Both the position numbers and the translations under genes were made by a program. Shown here piece after piece: positions 34,301 to 45,878 of a DNA stretch of 64,000 nt (within the stretch, counting starts at the first letter, position 1; each line of letters begins with the position of its first letter). Origin of the DNA: Pistacia vera. Taxonomy: Eukaryota; Streptophyta; Magnoliopsida; Sapindales; Anacardiaceae. The stretch lies in assembly GCF_008641045.1 (NCBI RefSeq), contig NW_022196597.1, positions 1 to 64,000 of the forward strand. Direction: 5' to 3'. The notes below the pieces were generated by a model. The model had not been told where the DNA came from. It worked only from the letters and a program-made list of their open reading frames with translations, and made no database searches.

Positions 34301-36878
34301 CCCTCGTGAACCCCTTTGTCCATAGTAATCCTAGAAAACTTCATAAGGAGGATGCTTGCTTGATCCTCGTGTTGCAGTATTTCTCATTATCATTCCTTAT
34401 GCTTTGCTTTAGCCTTTTTATACATTATTACACATCTAATGTAAGCTTAAGCCTATTATTGAAGTACTGATATAATTGTCTACTCCTTGCCAATTAAGAC
34501 GTTAATCAATGTTGTGCTTTTATCTTGTGAAAACTGAAAATAATAATTAAAGAAAACAACATGATCATAATAATCATGTATTATAAAGGTATAATCTTAG
34601 TCATAGTGATTGTGTCAAGTCTTCTCCTTTTGTTCCCAAAGTCAAATATTTTCGTTTTCTTTCCAAAGGCCTTAAGGATCATGACCTATAAAATAAAGAC
34701 AAACACCTAATATCTACGCATTAGGTTGTCCGGTGTGTATTGGTTTAGAAAGGATATGTTACTTGGACAATTTTTTGACGGCGTCCAAGCTAACACTAAA
34801 ATATTTTCCTTTTCTTCCAACGACCTAGTGACCATGCCATAAGTCACACAAAAAAGACCTCATGATCACACAAAAAATGTGACAATTGTCCAAGCCAACA
34901 TTATGAAATCCAGAGAATTCTAAGAAACAGGAAAGGACATTATATCTAAGTGCATTAGTTTTGTCCACTTGCTGCAATCCGATAAGACAACAAATATTCT
35001 CAACACGCATTAAGACAATTCTTTAAACCATAATTTCATGAAATTTAACCTCCGGTGATATAGATTAATCTAATAAAAATTTGAGAAAAAATCCAACTTT
35101 GGGCATTGCAATCACAATGTGATTATTTATAATCTAGCTTTCAGTAGTTTCCAAAAATACAGGAGTTGACAGTCAATAGCTAAGATAAATGAGAAGCCAT
35201 CCAAGTATATAGTGGCATATAATAGGCAAGAGAAGGTCAGCATAAGTTGAAAACATAACAGAATGATAATATAACATGTATGCAGTGAATACCTTTGAAG
35301 TGAGTTCCATCTCTTCAAGAGTAGTCCACAAGTGCGGAACTCTAAAATGGGATTCTGGATGTGACTCCTTAGCAATAAGTAATCCAAACTACAATTAGAG
35401 GAACATGTACTCTTTGACTCGTAATAACAGGGAATGCTTAATTGGAAGAGAAAAAATTTAGTTGAAATAGCTGAATTTTTGGGTTGTCAATGGAAAAACT
35501 TGAATAGGTCTGTTATTGCTGCAGACATTGTTACGATTATGCCATTTAGTATGCCAAATTATAGTGCAAGATATTTTTTCTTCTAGTAAAAAAGCAATCA
35601 GCTGCATTTTTGTCCGCCAATAAACCCCTCTGTAGTCTTATGTTCATAAGAAAAAGGTAAATTTCATTAGACCCTACAGAACCATGACTGAAGTTAAGTT
35701 TAATTAAGAATGAAATGAGATTGACACAATAATCAAGTGAGATGAGCCAAATCCTACAAATATCTCACCCATTACATATTCTTTCATTTTGACCTATCTT
35801 GAGGTTTTGCTAAAACCTATACAGATCCCTTTCCCTAAATTTATTAAATTTTCACTTAAGTTTAATAAATTCATTGGAAACTTCTTCAGAATCTCATAAT
35901 ATTGAAGTGCAGGGGAGGTCGCTGACCCCAATAAAAAAAACCTTGGATTGATAATACCAAAAATACTTCATAAACTATGTATATATATTCTGTAACACGC
36001 TTATTCATATATAAAGTGAAGGAGACAAGTAAATATACCGATTATGGCCCATAGCAGGAGCTACACTATAAATCACCCGTGCATCACTTAGCTTGAAATC
36101 TGATTTTTTCCTTCATTAATAACAAGAAACAGAACCTTCATTACTTTTTGTCAAGTATTTCCTTCCACATGTCGATGCTCCCCAAACCGTCTATCCCTTA
36201 AAAATGTGAATCCATACCAAACTGATTATGACTTCTCCACTTGCATACGATGTTTCATCAAGACAACACATTTCCTAACATAGCCCAAGAAATATCTTCA
36301 TCACAAAAACTTATAAATCCACCGCAATACAAAACGTCTCACAAAGCCTCCATAATCAAGCTAACATCAACAATTTAGATCTTCTCCTTTCACTTCCAAA
36401 TATAAATTGAACAAAATCTCAACTCAGTCCTTAAGCTAATTCATCTTCAAATACAACCCTTGGTTCTAATCATTGAGTTCCCAAAAAAACATTGTTTTTC
36501 AACTTCCATTCTTTTAATCAAAAAGACTGAACTTGAACCACCCAAAAGTGATCAAAACTAACCTAACAACAGAAACTAAAATGAAGAAAAAAATCTACTT
36601 TACTAAGTGATACGAATACTGGGTATGTTCTGAATATTTAACGAACTCGACCAGCAAACCAACAATTCAAGAAGATTATCCCTAAAATCCATAAACAAAA
36701 GAATAAAATAGAGTTTTTTTACAAGTTCGTAAAGGCTTATATTATTATCCAGAAAAATAAAGCTACCCATTAACTTATTCCTTCAGAAAGCTTGAAAATT
36801 CAACTTTACATTGAAAGCGGAGAGAGAGGAGAGAGAGGGTACCTGTAAAGATGGAGGGCGGAAAGTTTGAAGCTCCAT
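31311..36878 (-). CDS. HDA14: HDA14-like histone deacetylase, copy A (frame broken)
   Basis: Zinc-dependent class II histone/lysine deacetylase. Arabidopsis HDA14 works in plastids and mitochondria (Rubisco activase is a known substrate); location here is inferred. Exons, 5' to 3' on the minus strand: 36843-36878 (MELQTFRPPSLQ), 36039-36099 (DARVIYSVAPAMGHN), 35293-35367 (ESHPESHFRVP), 34064-34160 (SEIIELQNYKP-like), 33745-33814 (EGSGP-YAT), about 33074-33135 (TFQESLVAAG), about 32513-32765 (GFALIRPPGHHAIPKGP, GLKRVFIIDFDVHHG), 31967-32143 (DGSYPGTGKIHEV, DIILVSAG) and 31311-31607 (YDGHVLDPLAGLQ, CVFFLEGGYNLKSLSYSVAD). Catalytic signatures GHH, DFDVHHG, AG-Y-D and EGGY are visible. Frames break inside exons by single bases. 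A transit-peptide exon may lie near 36150-36360. GA repeats flank exon 1 (36818-36838). Confidence 0.9.
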
Positions 36879-37143
36879 TGAGAAAGTGTACTAAGCAAAG
36901 CAGACGCCAAATGTGCAATGGCCAACCGTTTAATATCTCTTTGTTTTAGTATATTTTTTTTGGATCATTTTGTTCGCAATTAATATTATACTTAAGAAAG
37001 TTGTTAGGTTTGGGTTGAAAAATACCATAGGTGAAAGTACCCTGCAAAACGGGTGATGGTTTGGGTTTGGTCCACAGTGCGGCCCAATATGGTCGAGATA
37101 TACAGATCAAATATTGGCCTATACCTACCTTATGCGGAACGGT

Positions 37144-37837
37144 TAGTGATGGCATGGGCCGGGCCGGGACTGGGTACCCTTGGCCCAGGCCCAAGCCCGA
37201 CCTTATGACACAGGCCCAAGCCCTTACGGGTATGATAGGAACAAGCCTAAGCCCGCCCGACGGGTTTTTTTATACCATAGCCCGGCCCAAGCCCGCCTTT
37301 TTTAATAATGTTTATTTTTTAAATATTAATAAATTTCAATTTTTTATTTTTTAATTTTAGAAATAGTTTTAAATATTAATTGAAGCTATTTCCGCAAATA
37401 TTAAGCAATAATTGAGCAATAAAACTCATAATATTGATTATACTAACTTTTCAGCTGTGCATAATATGTTATGGTGAAATCCACTTTTATAAGTTGAACC
37501 AAACCCATCTAACTCATTTAAAGACAATTTTAACCATGTAAACCTCATATGGGATAAAAATTGAGGTTAGGGTTTGGGAAAAATAGATATATATAGGATA
37601 ATATTGTAATTAAATATATAGTATAAAGGTAAATTAGTAAAATTAATACTAAAATTTTCGGGACGGTCCGGGCCGGGCCGGGCCTAAAGATGTACCCATG
37701 CCCGGCCCGTACCCGAGGTCGGGCCTTAAAATCAAGCCCAGGCCCAAGCCCAAGCCCGCCAACCTCGGGTAAAGCCCACCCCTTTCGGGCCGGGCCGGGC
37801 CGGGTACCCGAAAATGTCGGGCCCATTGCCATCTCTA
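37144..37837. mobile_element. hAT MITE with GC-rich ends (copy A)
   Basis: A 694-bp noncoding element. It starts TAGTGATGGCATGGGCCGGG and ends GCCCATTGCCATCTCTA, inverted copies of the TAGAGATGGCAATGGGCC-type plant hAT terminus. It is flanked on the right by GATACGGT. The left flank is GGAACGGT here but GATACGGT in copies B and C, an exact 8-bp target duplication. Its ends carry repeated CCCAAGCCCG and GGCCGGGCC strings. Confidence 0.85.
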
Positions 37838-38004
37838 GATACGGTGGACCCGCGGGTATTCCTTTTTTTCTCTCTTTAGGTTTTAGTTTTTACTTTTCGC
37901 CTCTAGTAATTTTCAATTATGATAGTTACACCCCTAAAATTCCTTCAGTTTTAATTTTTTACATTTACACCCCCAAAATCAACTACTCTAAATTCAATTC
38001 AATT

Positions 38005-38290
38005 TAGAATATAAACAAATACGAACCAAAATAAACAAAGAACACATAAACAAACACAATAAGTCAATAACATATAATACAAAACTATAAATACCAACAA
38101 AAATAAACAAATACATAATCACTAATAGTAATACAAATAAACAAACATAACAAGTCAATAATATATAATACAAAACTACAAATAACAATCACAATAGACA
38201 AATACATAATCACTAGTACACATAAACAAACACAATAAGTCAATAAACTACAAATACTAACTAAAATAAACAAATACATAATCAAATGTT
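38005..38290. repeat. Tandem repeats, about 100-bp period, in hAT 3' region (copy A)
   Basis: Three imperfect units with AACACATAAACAAACACAAT, AAGTCAATAAC-TATAATACA, AAACTA-AAATA and ACAAATACATAATCACTA. The same array, shorter by small gaps, lies at about 52625-52875 in copy C. Not CRISPR: the units adjoin and the host is a plant. Confidence 0.65.
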
Positions 38291-38479
38291 CAACAAAAAA
38301 CATTCTTAAGGTAGCAAATGTTTATCCCATAGTGAGGGTGATAGAGTCTCTTGATTTCACAGTCCCAGGATTAGTTAATGGCACATCAAGATCATCCGAA
38401 TCATCATTCACATCATCATCTACAAAACAATGATCAACTACAAATATTAATAAATGTAAATAATAAAATATATAAAATA

Positions 38480-38978
38480 TTATGTTAACATGTTACCTGT
38501 AAACTCATATCCATATAGCCAAGTCCAAGTGCATATCAAAAATTCTGCATTTTTTGGTTGAAGTGAGCTTCGATATTTGTTGAGCACTTTACTACCAATA
38601 CTAAAAAAGAACTTCGAAGCAACATATGTTATTGGTATTGTCATGATATCACGAGTCATCATGGCAAGTACCGGATAACGATAACGATTGTTCTTCCAAT
38701 GATCGAGGATATCCAAATTCTGATATTTGACGCGATCAAACCTCATCTCTTCCAAATAAAGATCTAATTCAGATTTCTTAGTGGAAATAAAATCACTCTC
38801 ATAGTTCTCAAAATCTTGCACCATTTAAATAGTTAAGTGTCAAAAGTTAAAATTAAACAATAAACAATACTTTATTTATCATAAGAATATAAAAACTAAA
38901 AAGTATAGTGACTTCCAGAAGAATGATCTACACACCTACCAAGAGTAGGACCACTCGTAGGAGAAACAACTGAAGGTG
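38480..38978 (-). pseudogene. hAT transposase C-terminus (copy A)
   Basis: RICESLEEPER-like. LDILDHWKNNRYRYPVLAMM, TRDIMTIPITYVASKFFFSI, GSKVLNKYRSSLQPKNAEFL and ICTWTWLYGYE form the hAT C-terminal dimerisation domain (family pattern LDILxWWKxxxxxYPxLxxMARDILxIPxSxVASExxFS). The usual SE-AFS core is altered to SKFFFS. Upstream (to 38978) the codons SVVSPTSGPTLG precede a probable intron. The rest of the gene in this copy is cut by the LTR fragment at 38979 and then by the jump to copy B. Confidence 0.82.
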
Positions 38979-39068
38979 TGTTAGTAAACGGTCCCATATA
39001 CGCAACAGAAACAAAACAAATAATTCAGGGATCGTTTACATGAGCCAAGATCAAGGGTATAATTTCAA
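38979..39068 (-). repeat. Fragment of the LTR complete at 53535-55280
   Basis: TGTTAGTAAACGGTCCCAT to ATCAAGGGTATAATTTC equals the right end (plus-strand left edge) of the solo LTR in copy C. It follows AGGTG (38974-38978), the LTR target site. It is truncated where copy B starts. Confidence 0.85.
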
Positions 39069-39329
39069 ATGTTCTCATTTCTGATTGTGCGTAAATATTT
39101 ACTTTGAGCATATTTAGTTTGACCTATTGAAATTATGATCAAGCCACTGATTCTTTACTCCCAGAACACTGATCTCTAATCAAAAGCAAATTATTTTTAG
39201 CCACACACAGATGAGACTTCATTGCCAGTAGGAAGGTGGATAAATCAGTAGCATAATAGGAAATTACAACTTTATATTGCACATGACAAAAGGGTTAAAA
39301 GAGTTAGATAGTATGGTGACATTGCTTAC

Positions 39330-42300
39330 TTGGTGTGTTGAAAGGAAGATATATCTGGCATCATAGAAGGCATCAGTTGTGCCATTCCCATGGTGAACAT
39401 CGAAATCAATGATAAAACACGCTCAATCCATGGACACGTTGAGCATACAGCTGCTGCTATGGCCACATCTCCGAAAACACAAAAAACCCATGGCCCCTTT
39501 GGTATAGCGATGATGTCCCGGAGGTCTTATCAAAGCAAAACCTCATAGGTGGATCAAGGCTTGCTCTTTGATTTGAAACCTGATGCCGAAAAAAGGCTTT
39601 AGGATGGTGGTTTCCATATAACAATTGTTTATCTGACATCATAAGAGTATGGTAACTGGTTTGAAACCTTAGAAATTGGGGCACATTCAGAATAAATTCG
39701 TTTCTTACAATCACAAAGTAGTCACAGGTACAATTGAGTTAAAAAATCAATTGACTTTGGTGCACATTAAATATGTCGTTCTGCATTTAGAAATAAAAAA
39801 ACTCAAATCCATCCGTGACACTGACATAGTCCAACACCCACAAACAGGAAAATATTTGTAAAAGAGACTAACGTTCTAGATAGGTACATCCCCACTGAAT
39901 CAACAAGGGAAATGCCGCCCCACTGCAACAAGTGACCTCCTGGAATGTCTGCAAGATAATACATAACAGAAGGAAGGAACAACATTTGATTATCATTGAA
40001 GCATCAAAATTGAAACTAGTTATGTGTGCTAAGATATGATGTGGTCAAGACAAACCATAACTCTATACAGAAATTAAAGTTTCTTACCCAATTAACAAAT
40101 TATCAAATTACCCAAAAATAAAGTTATTTCCACCACTTACGACTAGACAAACCAGAGGGCCTTTTATCATTACGAATAAGTAATATATCTATTAGAAAGT
40201 ACTTTCGAAACCATAACACATTTTATCTCAATTAAACTTGAATATGATGAATGCTTTGCATGTGAACTGCTTCAGTTAACTCCCCATTTTTTACTTATCA
40301 AACAAAAATTTTTGTTTATCTTTAGTTTGCTTTTTTGAGGATGAGAAGAAATGGCAATATACATTAACCGCTGAAATTTATGTAAATAAAAACCCAAGAT
40401 TGTTCTTTGTAAGAATCAGAAAGATTACAAGTTTCTACTCAATTCATTTTATTAGATTTCTTGCAGTAAACTGTATCGTGTACATAGTATAAGAAGAAGA
40501 GAGTGAATTGCACGTAAATCAAAGGTAAAAAGAACCAATAAAATACACTTACAGTGGCGTAGCAAATTTTGGTCCGCCTTCAATCACCACATGCCTTGTT
40601 GTGAAGCCCGTCCATAGCCTAACAAATGCATTTATGAGTTAGCCCTCATTGTGACATCCTATCAAGTCCCAGTTAAACAAAAACCCCATTTCTGTTGTCA
40701 GGCATGTTATTTGTGTACATAAATGACTTATTTTTTAGCAAAAAACAATGGAAGCAACACAAAAAGGCATAGTAATACAGAACTGATTCCACCTCAAGAA
40801 ATTTGCTCTAGATATAACCAAACAAGAAATGAAAGAACAAAAAAAGGAACTGTAGTAGGAAATTGTAAGAAACCTTCTCAAGTCCTGATACATATGCTCT
40901 TTCATGAACATTTGCACGTCATCTACTGAACGGCTTATAATTTTGAAGTTCAATGACTCATGCCACGAACTGGCACTACGGAAATGCAACAAGTATTAAT
41001 GGCTATAACAAATTGGTTCACCTGAAATACCATTGTTCAACGATTATTTTAAACGTGATCTTATCACAGAATAATTCAACTTATTTATACTATAGAATAG
41101 GTGTAATCTTCTCCATCTCGTGAAACCCCTTTGTCCATAGTAACCCTGAAAACTTCATTAAGGAGGAATGCTTGCTGATCCTCGGTGTTGCAGTATTTCT
41201 CATATATCATTCCTTATGCTTATGCTGTAGCCTTTTTTATACATTATTACACATCTAATGTAAAGCTTAAGCCTATTAATTGAGTACTGATATATTGTCT
41301 ACTCCTTGCCAATTAAGACGTTATCAAATGTTGTGCTTTTATCTTTCGTAGAAAACTGAAAAAATAATATTAGAAGAAAACAACATGATCATAATAACTA
41401 GTATCATAAAAGGTATAATCTTAGTCAATGATGGTTGTGCAAGTCTTCTCCTTTTTTTCCCAAAGTCAAATATTTTCGTTTTCTTTCCAAAGCCTATGAT
41501 CATGACCTATAAATAAAGACAAACACCTACTATCTAACTGCATTAGTTGTCCTGTGTGATTGGATTTAGAAAGGATTGTTAGCTTGACAATTTTTGTGAC
41601 GGCGTCCAAGCTAACACTATAAAATATTTTCCTTTTCTTTCCAACGACCTAGTGACCATGTCATAAGTCACACAAAAAAGACCTCAATGATCACACAAAA
41701 ATGTGACAATTGTCCAGGCCAACATTATGAATCCAGAGAATTCTAAGAACCAGGAAAGGCAACATTATATCTAAGTGCATTTGTTGTCCACTTGCTGCAA
41801 TCTATAGACAACAATATTCTCAACACGCATAAGACAATTCTTTAAACCATAATTTCATGAAATAATTAACCTCCGTGGATATAGATTAATCTAATAAAAA
41901 TTTGAGAAAAATCCAACTTTGGGCAGTGCAATCACCACTGTGTATATATATAATCTAGCTTTCAGTAGTTTTCCAAAACTACAGGAGTTGACACGTCAAT
42001 GCTAAGATAAATGAGAAGCCATCCAGTATATAGTGCGATATAACTAGGCAGAGAAAAGTCAGCATAAGTTGAAAAACATAACAATGAATGATATACCATG
42101 TATGCAGTGAATACCTTTGAGTGAGTTCCATCTCTTCAAGAGTAGTCCAATTGCAGACTCTAAAATGGGATTCGATGTGACTCCTGTTGCATAGTAATCC
42201 AAACTACAATTAGAGGAAATGTAACTCTTTGAACTCGTAATAACAGGAATGCTAAATTGGAAGAGGAAAAAAATTTATGTTGATAGCTGAATTTTTGGGT

Positions 42301-43700
42301 TGGTCAATGGAAAACTTGAATAAGTGCTGTTATTGCTGCAGACAAATTTTACGATTATGGCCATTAGTATGCCAAAATTATGATTGCAAGATTTTTTCTT
42401 CTAATAAAAGCACAGCTGCCTTTTCAGTCCGCCGCCAATAACCCCTCGTAGGTCTTATGTATGCATAGAGAAAAAGGTACAATTCATTAGACCCTACAGA
42501 ACCAATGACTAAGTTAGTTTAATTTAAGAATGAAAAATGAGAATGACACAAATTCAAGTGAGAGAGCCAAATCCATACAATATATCTCACCCATTACATA
42601 TTCTTTCATTTTGACCTACTTGAGGTTTTGCTAAAACCTATAACATCCCTCTTCTAAATTTATTAATTTTCACTTAATTTTAATAAATTCATTGAACTTC
42701 TTCAGAAGTCTCATAATATTTGAAGTGCGGGAGGTCGCTGACCCCATAAAAAAAACCTTGATGGTAATACACAAAAAATACTTCATAAACTTGTATATTA
42801 TATTCTGTAACACGCTATTTCATCTATATAGTGAAGGAGACAAGTAAATAACCTGATAATGGCCCTAGCAGGAGCTACACTATAATCACCCGTGCATCAC
42901 TTAGCTTGAAATCTTGATTTTTTCTTCATTTAAACGAACAAGAACCAACCTCATTACTTTTTGTCAAGTATTTCCTTCCCATGTCGGATGCTTCCCAAAC
43001 CGTCTATCCCTAAAAATGTGAGATCCTCCAAACTGATTATGACTTCTCCACTTGCATACATGATGTTTCATCAAAGACAACACATTTCCTACATAAGCAC
43101 AAGAAATATCTTCATCACAAAACTTATAAATCCACCGCAATACAAAACGTCACAAGAGCCTCCATAATCAAGCTAACATCAAAATTTAGAGCTTCTTCTC
43201 CTTTCACTTCCAAATATAAATGAACAAAATCTCAACTCAGTCCTTAGCTAATTTCATCTTCAAATAAAACCCTTTGGTTCTAATCATTGAGTTCCCAAAA
43301 AAACTTTGTTTCAACTTCCATTTTCTTTTAATCAAAAAGACTGAACTTGAACCACCCAAAAGTGAGTCCAAAACGTAACCTAACAACGAAAACTAAATGA
43401 AGAAAAAAAATCTACTTTACTATTGCATACGAATACTGGGTATGTTCTGAATATTTAACGAACTCGACCAGCAACCAACAATTCAAGAAGTTATCCTAAA
43501 ATGCCATAAACAACAAGAATAAATAGATTTTTTTACAAGTTTGAAAGGCTTATATTATTACCAAGAAAAATAAAATGCTACCCATTAAACTTATTCCTTC
43601 AGAAAGCTTGAAAAATTCAAACTTTACATTGAAAGCGAGAGAGAGAGAGAGAGAGAGAGAGGTACCTGTAAAGATGGAGGCGGAAAGTTTGAAGCTCCAT
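39330..43700 (-). pseudogene. HDA14: HDA14-like gene, copy B, 5' exons only
   Basis: Contains counterparts of the first seven located exons, from MELQTF (43666-43700) through the exon with SNQRASLDPPM, PPGHH and the DFDVHHG region (from about 39330). The two last exons, which carry the AGYD and EGGYN signatures, are missing because the block starts inside the preceding intron. Exon 1 has one base fewer than in copy A, shifting its frame, and many conserved exons show further single-base gaps. Confidence 0.8.
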
Positions 43701-43970
43701 TAGAAGTGATACTACAAAAGCAGACGCCAAATTTGCAATGGCCAACCGTTTAATATCTTTTTGTTTTAGTATATTTTTTTTGGATCATTTTGTTCGCAAT
43801 TATATTATAGTACTTAAAGAAAGTTGTTAGGTTTGGGTTGAAAAATAGCCATAGGTGAAAGTCACCTGGCAGATATTGATGGTTTGGGTTTGGTCATCAC
43901 AGGCGGGCCCAATATGGTCAGATATACAGATCCGAAATATTGGGCCTGTACCTACCTTATGCGATACGGT

Positions 43971-44361
43971 TAGTGATGGCAATGGCGCGGGCCGGGACTG
44001 GGTACCCCTTGGCCCAGGCCCAAGCCCGACCTTATGACACAGGCCCAGCCCGCTACGGGTATGATAGGCAAAGCCTAAGCCCGGCCCGACGGTTTTTTAT
44101 AACCATACCCGGCCCAAGCCCGCCTTTTTTAATAAGTGTATTTTTAAATATTATAAATTTCAATTTTTTTATTTTTATTAGAAATGTTTTTAAATATAAT
44201 TGAAGCTATTTCCGCAAATAATTTAAGCAATATTGAGCAATAAAACTCCATAATATTTGATTATACTAACTTTTCAGCTGTGCATAATATGTTATGGTGA
44301 AATCCACTTTATATTTACCCAACCCTCTAACTCATTTAAGACAATTTTAACATGTTAAACC
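43971..44361. mobile_element. hAT MITE, truncated (copy B)
   Basis: Starts TAGTGATGGCAATGGCGCGG after GATACGGT (43963-43970). It breaks off at about 44361 where copy C begins. Confidence 0.8.
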
Positions 44362-45878
44362 TTCTTATATTATTTGATAACCTTATCTCTCAACTCGATC
44401 ATATATTCTAGAAGCTGAAGACCATTGAAAAGATTTGATGGTCTAATCATGGGTAACATTGCCTCTAATACTCCCCACCGGATCATATGTACTAAAAGTT
44501 AGAGAATTGTTGAAGAGATTCAATAGTCCAACTATGGGTAACGGTACCTTTGATACTTCTTAACTGGATCATATGTTCTGAAAATTGAAAACCATCGAAT
44601 AGATCTAATGCTCCAAGTATACCCAGTCAGTAACACATTAAAAATCTCAAAACCATATTTGTACCTTTTTCAAACATTATATATTACATGGTAACAAATA
44701 AAATGTTATTATGACAAAGTTGTTTATATTTTATTTCCATAAAATATCAGTTCCTAACAATGTATTCATAACCAACCCAGGGTGAAAGCCTGCAAAAGTT
44801 GCTGAGTCCCAAATTGACCAGTTTAATCGGTTTGACCGATCGGTCAATCAGGTGTCAAAAAATTTAAAATTCAACAAAAATACATCTAAAAATTACTGTT
44901 AAGTCCCTACATGTTTGAAATTTAGCAAACACACCCCAAATATAAATCGGTGATCGACTGGTTGGCAACGGCGACACACCAAATGCAATCTCAATCATTC
45001 CTTGAGCTTATTCCCCTAGAAAGTCTACCTAAGATGTGGCCGAAATCGGCTCGATTTCAGCCACATCTCACCAGCGCTAATATCGACATTCTAGGCCAGA
45101 TTTCACCACCGCTAGCATCGACAACCCTCCCCATCGCCACAAAAATACTCCCCCATTTCGACTTGATCTCACTGACGTCGGTGTCGACATTTCAGGCCAG
45201 ATCTCACCACCGCTGGCATCGACAACCCTCCCCATCACCACAAAAATACTTCCCTCAGCCTCTTGACCAAAACTCATCTCACCCCACTCCTGTTCACCTC
45301 ATCAATTGCCGACAAAAGCCAATTGTTACCGCCACCGATTTTTTTTTTTTTTATTTCCAGTCGATTCACTCATTGGAAATCACCTTCATCGCCACCATTG
45401 CACTCATCAACACTTTCTCCTCAAAAGCCCCAACATCTAGGTCTTCAATTGTTTGTAGATCATCATCCTAATTTCTAGAGTTTTCGGTGAATAGGGAAAT
45501 GAATAACCCGACCCAATGAAAGCCCTCGGTCTTGGTTGAATCGATTCAATTGTCGAGCCAGGTTTTAAAACACTAGTTCCTAAATAAAAGAAAAAAGAAT
45601 AAAGACATAAATTTTGTGGGTTTATTGAACAAATAGTACAGATAACAAGATACGCTAACCAGGATTGTTAGATGTGCTTCACCAAATTTGGATGCAGGGA
45701 ATATCAAAATCTGCTTATAATTGTTATCTTTATCAAGAAAATGATTTACAAGTCATGTATATGCTAAGCGGTATATACAACACATACGTTAAGACGAATC
45801 ATAAAGGTCTAGAAATCCTCACAGGTAGTGTATGTGTTTTAACTCTTTGAATCGCGAATCATGAAGGTCTAGAAATCC

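Larger units (their letters stand above)
29889..39068. repeat. Copy A of the triplicated HDA14/hAT block
   Basis: Starts CTTATATTATTTGATAACCT and runs through the HDA14-like gene and hAT complex to a point inside the LTR that is complete in copy C. Copy C (44362-53624) is collinear over its length. Copy B (39069-44361) matches only the part from about 32268 to about 37540. Differences between copies are scattered one-base insertions and deletions, more than substitutions. Confidence 0.88.
39069..44361. repeat. Copy B of the triplicated block (partial)
   Basis: Starts within HDA14 intron sequence equivalent to about 32268 of copy A and ends inside the hAT MITE, equivalent to about 37540. It lacks the last two HDA14 exons. 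It shares several small variants with copy C against A (for example a GA repeat of about 24 bp beside exon 1, and GTGAATTGCACGTAAATCA near 40500 versus GTGAATGCACGTAAATCA near 48305). Confidence 0.85.

Noticed and set aside
37545..38007. Proline/glycine-rich proteins (GPGPAR-type)
   Set aside because: The translation comes from low-complexity GC-rich ends of a noncoding hAT MITE.
38005..38290. Repeat array as a CRISPR-like locus
   Set aside because: Units directly adjoin without unique spacers, lie inside a transposon and the host is a plant.
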